Shown here one piece after another: positions 5,294 to 6,281 of a stretch of DNA of 6,281 nt (positions are counted from its first letter, which is position 1; every line of letters starts with the position of its first letter). Made by a program: the position numbers and the translations under genes. This stretch comes from Actinomycetes bacterium (lineage in GTDB: Bacteria; Actinomycetota; Actinomycetes; Actinomycetales; Microbacteriaceae), in NCBI GenBank assembly GCA_023421635.1, contig JAEZSU010000037.1, positions 1 through 6,281 of the forward strand. Reading direction: 5' to 3'. A model generated the notes under the pieces. It was not told the origin of the DNA. It did not search any database and saw only the letters and a list, made by a program, of their open reading frames with translations.

Positions 5294-6281
5294 ACGCCCT
5301 GCTGGAGACGGCCCGCGCCTGGCGGGACCAGGACCCGGATGCGGTCACCCGTGCCGAGCTCGACGAACTCGTCGCGAAGGCCGAGGCGGGCGACGCCGCC
5401 GCGACCGGGGAGCTGGAGGACCGCTTCGGCTCCCGGCTGGCGTTCGGCACGGCGGGGCTCCGGGGGCGCCTCGGCGCCGGCAGCAACCGCATGAACCGGG
5501 TGCTCGTCTCGCAGGCCGCGGCGGGGCTCGCCGCGTATCTGCGCGAGCAGGCGCCCGCGGAAACGACGCCCACCGTCGTCATCGGCTACGACGGCCGGCG
5601 TAACTCCGAGGTGTTCGCCCGCGACTCGGCCGAGCTGTTCGCCGGCGCGGGTCTTCGCGCCGTGCTGCTGCCGCGCCTGCTGCCCACCCCGGTGCTGGCC
5701 TTCGCGGTGCGCCACCTGGATGCTGCGGCGGGGGTCATGGTGACCGCGAGCCACAACCCGCCGGACGACAACGGCTACAAGGTGTACCTCGGCGGGGCCG
5801 ACGAGGGGGCGCAGATCGTGCCGCCCGTCGATGGCGAGATCGCCGCGCACATCCAGCGCATCGCCGACGGGTCCCGCGTCGACCTGCTGCCGCGCTCGGA
5901 CGCGTACGAGATCGCACCGGAGTCCGTCGTCGAGGCGTACGTCGCCGCGACCGCCGCGGTCGCCCCGGCCCCGGCGGGTGCCGCGGGCCTGACGTGGGTC
6001 TACACCGCGATGCACGGGGTCGGCTGGGAGACCCTCGCCAGCATCCTCGAGGCGGCCGGGTACCCCGCCCCGGTGACGGTCGAGGCGCAGCTGCAGCCGG
6101 ACGGCGCGTTCCCCACGGTGTCGTTCCCCAACCCGGAGGAGCCGGGCGCGATGGACCTCGCGTTCGAGACCGCCCGGGCGGCGGGCGCCGAGCTCGTCAT
6201 CGCGAACGATCCCGACGCCGACCGCCTCGCGGTGGCGCTGCCGGATGCCTCGGCCCCCGGCGGCTGGCGCCGGCTCACGGG
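5290..6281 (+). CDS. Phospho-sugar mutase (alpha-D-phosphohexomutase superfamily, PGM2/PmmB-like; likely phosphopentomutase), 3' end cut by window
   Basis: 330 complete codons are visible and the frame is still open at the right edge; full-length relatives are about 550 residues, so roughly 60% is present. The enzyme transfers a phosphate between the 1 and 5/6 positions of a sugar through a phosphoserine and a bound metal. Motifs in order: 'FGTAGLRGRLGAGSNRMN' (52-69), the active serine S154 in 'VTASHNPPDDNGYK' (151-164), 'TAMHGVG' (239-245), and the metal-binding 'DPDADR' (307-312). The sugar-specificity and phosphate-binding C-terminal domain is outside the window. The 'FGTAGLRG' and 'NGYKVY...GAQI' features resemble human PGM2, a phosphopentomutase, and M. 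tuberculosis PmmB. Being fused into an operon with PNP supports ribose-1-phosphate as substrate, but phosphoglucomutase or phosphomannomutase activity remains possible. The GTG start at 5290 sits inside the PNP stop (GTGA overlap), with a weak GAGG 4 nt upstream, and family similarity begins within the first ten residues. Confidence 0.9.
   Translation, partial: MNALLETARAWRDQDPDAVTRAELDELVAKAEAGDAAATGELEDRFGSRLAFGTAGLRGRLGAGSNRMNRVLVSQAAAGLAAYLREQAPAETTPTVVIGYDGRRNSEVFARDSAELFAGAGLRAVLLPRLLPTPVLAFAVRHLDAAAGVMVTASHNPPDDNGYKVYLGGADEGAQIVPPVDGEIAAHIQRIADGSRVDLLPRSDAYEIAPESVVEAYVAATAAVAPAPAGAAGLTWVYTAMHGVGWETLASILEAAGYPAPVTVEAQLQPDGAFPTVSFPNPEEPGAMDLAFETARAAGAELVIANDPDADRLAVALPDASAPGGWRRLT

Noticed and set aside
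1..6281. CRISPR array, tRNA/rRNA genes, transposase, phage or toxin-antitoxin genes
   Set aside because: I looked for regularly spaced repeats, cloverleaf-like sequences, and compact gene pairs on both strands, and nothing supports any of these.

Overview
This is a very G+C-rich stretch (above 70% by eye) with strong G/C third-position bias, GTG and ATG starts and actinobacterial versions of every recognisable protein. Gene content and codon style suggest a Microbacteriaceae member (Microbacterium-like); that taxonomic guess is inference. All six protein genes are conserved housekeeping families. I found no phage, insertion sequence, CRISPR, tRNA or rRNA, and I see no convincing new multi-gene system. 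The most unexplained DNA is the 220-bp gap at 175-394.

Layout. Positions 1-174 (minus) hold the first 58 codons of a TRAM-domain RNA methyltransferase that runs off the left edge. Positions 175-394 are a divergent intergenic region with a 23-bp imperfect inverted repeat and a cluster of G-rich direct repeats. Then, on plus, come maf (395-1042), a nucleotide pyrophosphatase, and the biotin carboxylase/biotin carrier subunit of an acyl-CoA carboxylase (1121-2887). A strong G+C hairpin at 2893-2932 separates the latter from the convergent lpdA (2933-4384, minus), an NAD(P)H:quinone oxidoreductase of the disulfide-reductase fold that lacks all the usual thiol chemistry residues. An 81-bp divergent promoter region follows. 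It is succeeded on plus by purine nucleoside phosphorylase (4466-5293) and a phospho-sugar mutase (5290 to the right edge), which overlap by 4 bp.

How the genes fit together. The last two genes form a purine salvage pair: phosphorolysis of purine nucleosides yields (deoxy)ribose-1-phosphate, which a phosphopentomutase-type mutase would convert to the 5-phosphate. The carboxylase alpha subunit feeds malonyl-/methylmalonyl-CoA to lipid synthesis. Maf cleans up non-canonical nucleotides. From memory, the content and order (maf, acyl-CoA carboxylase alpha, lpdA, PNP, phosphomutase) parallel the Mycobacterium tuberculosis region Rv3282-Rv3308, so this looks like an ancestral actinobacterial neighbourhood.

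Regulation. Three plus-strand genes (maf, the carboxylase gene and the PNP gene) each have a TAnnnT -10-like hexamer ending 6-7 nt before the ATG and no good Shine-Dalgarno sequence. This is the signature of leaderless transcripts. A hexamer, GGATGC/GCATCC, appears about 18 times in the window, more than base composition predicts.
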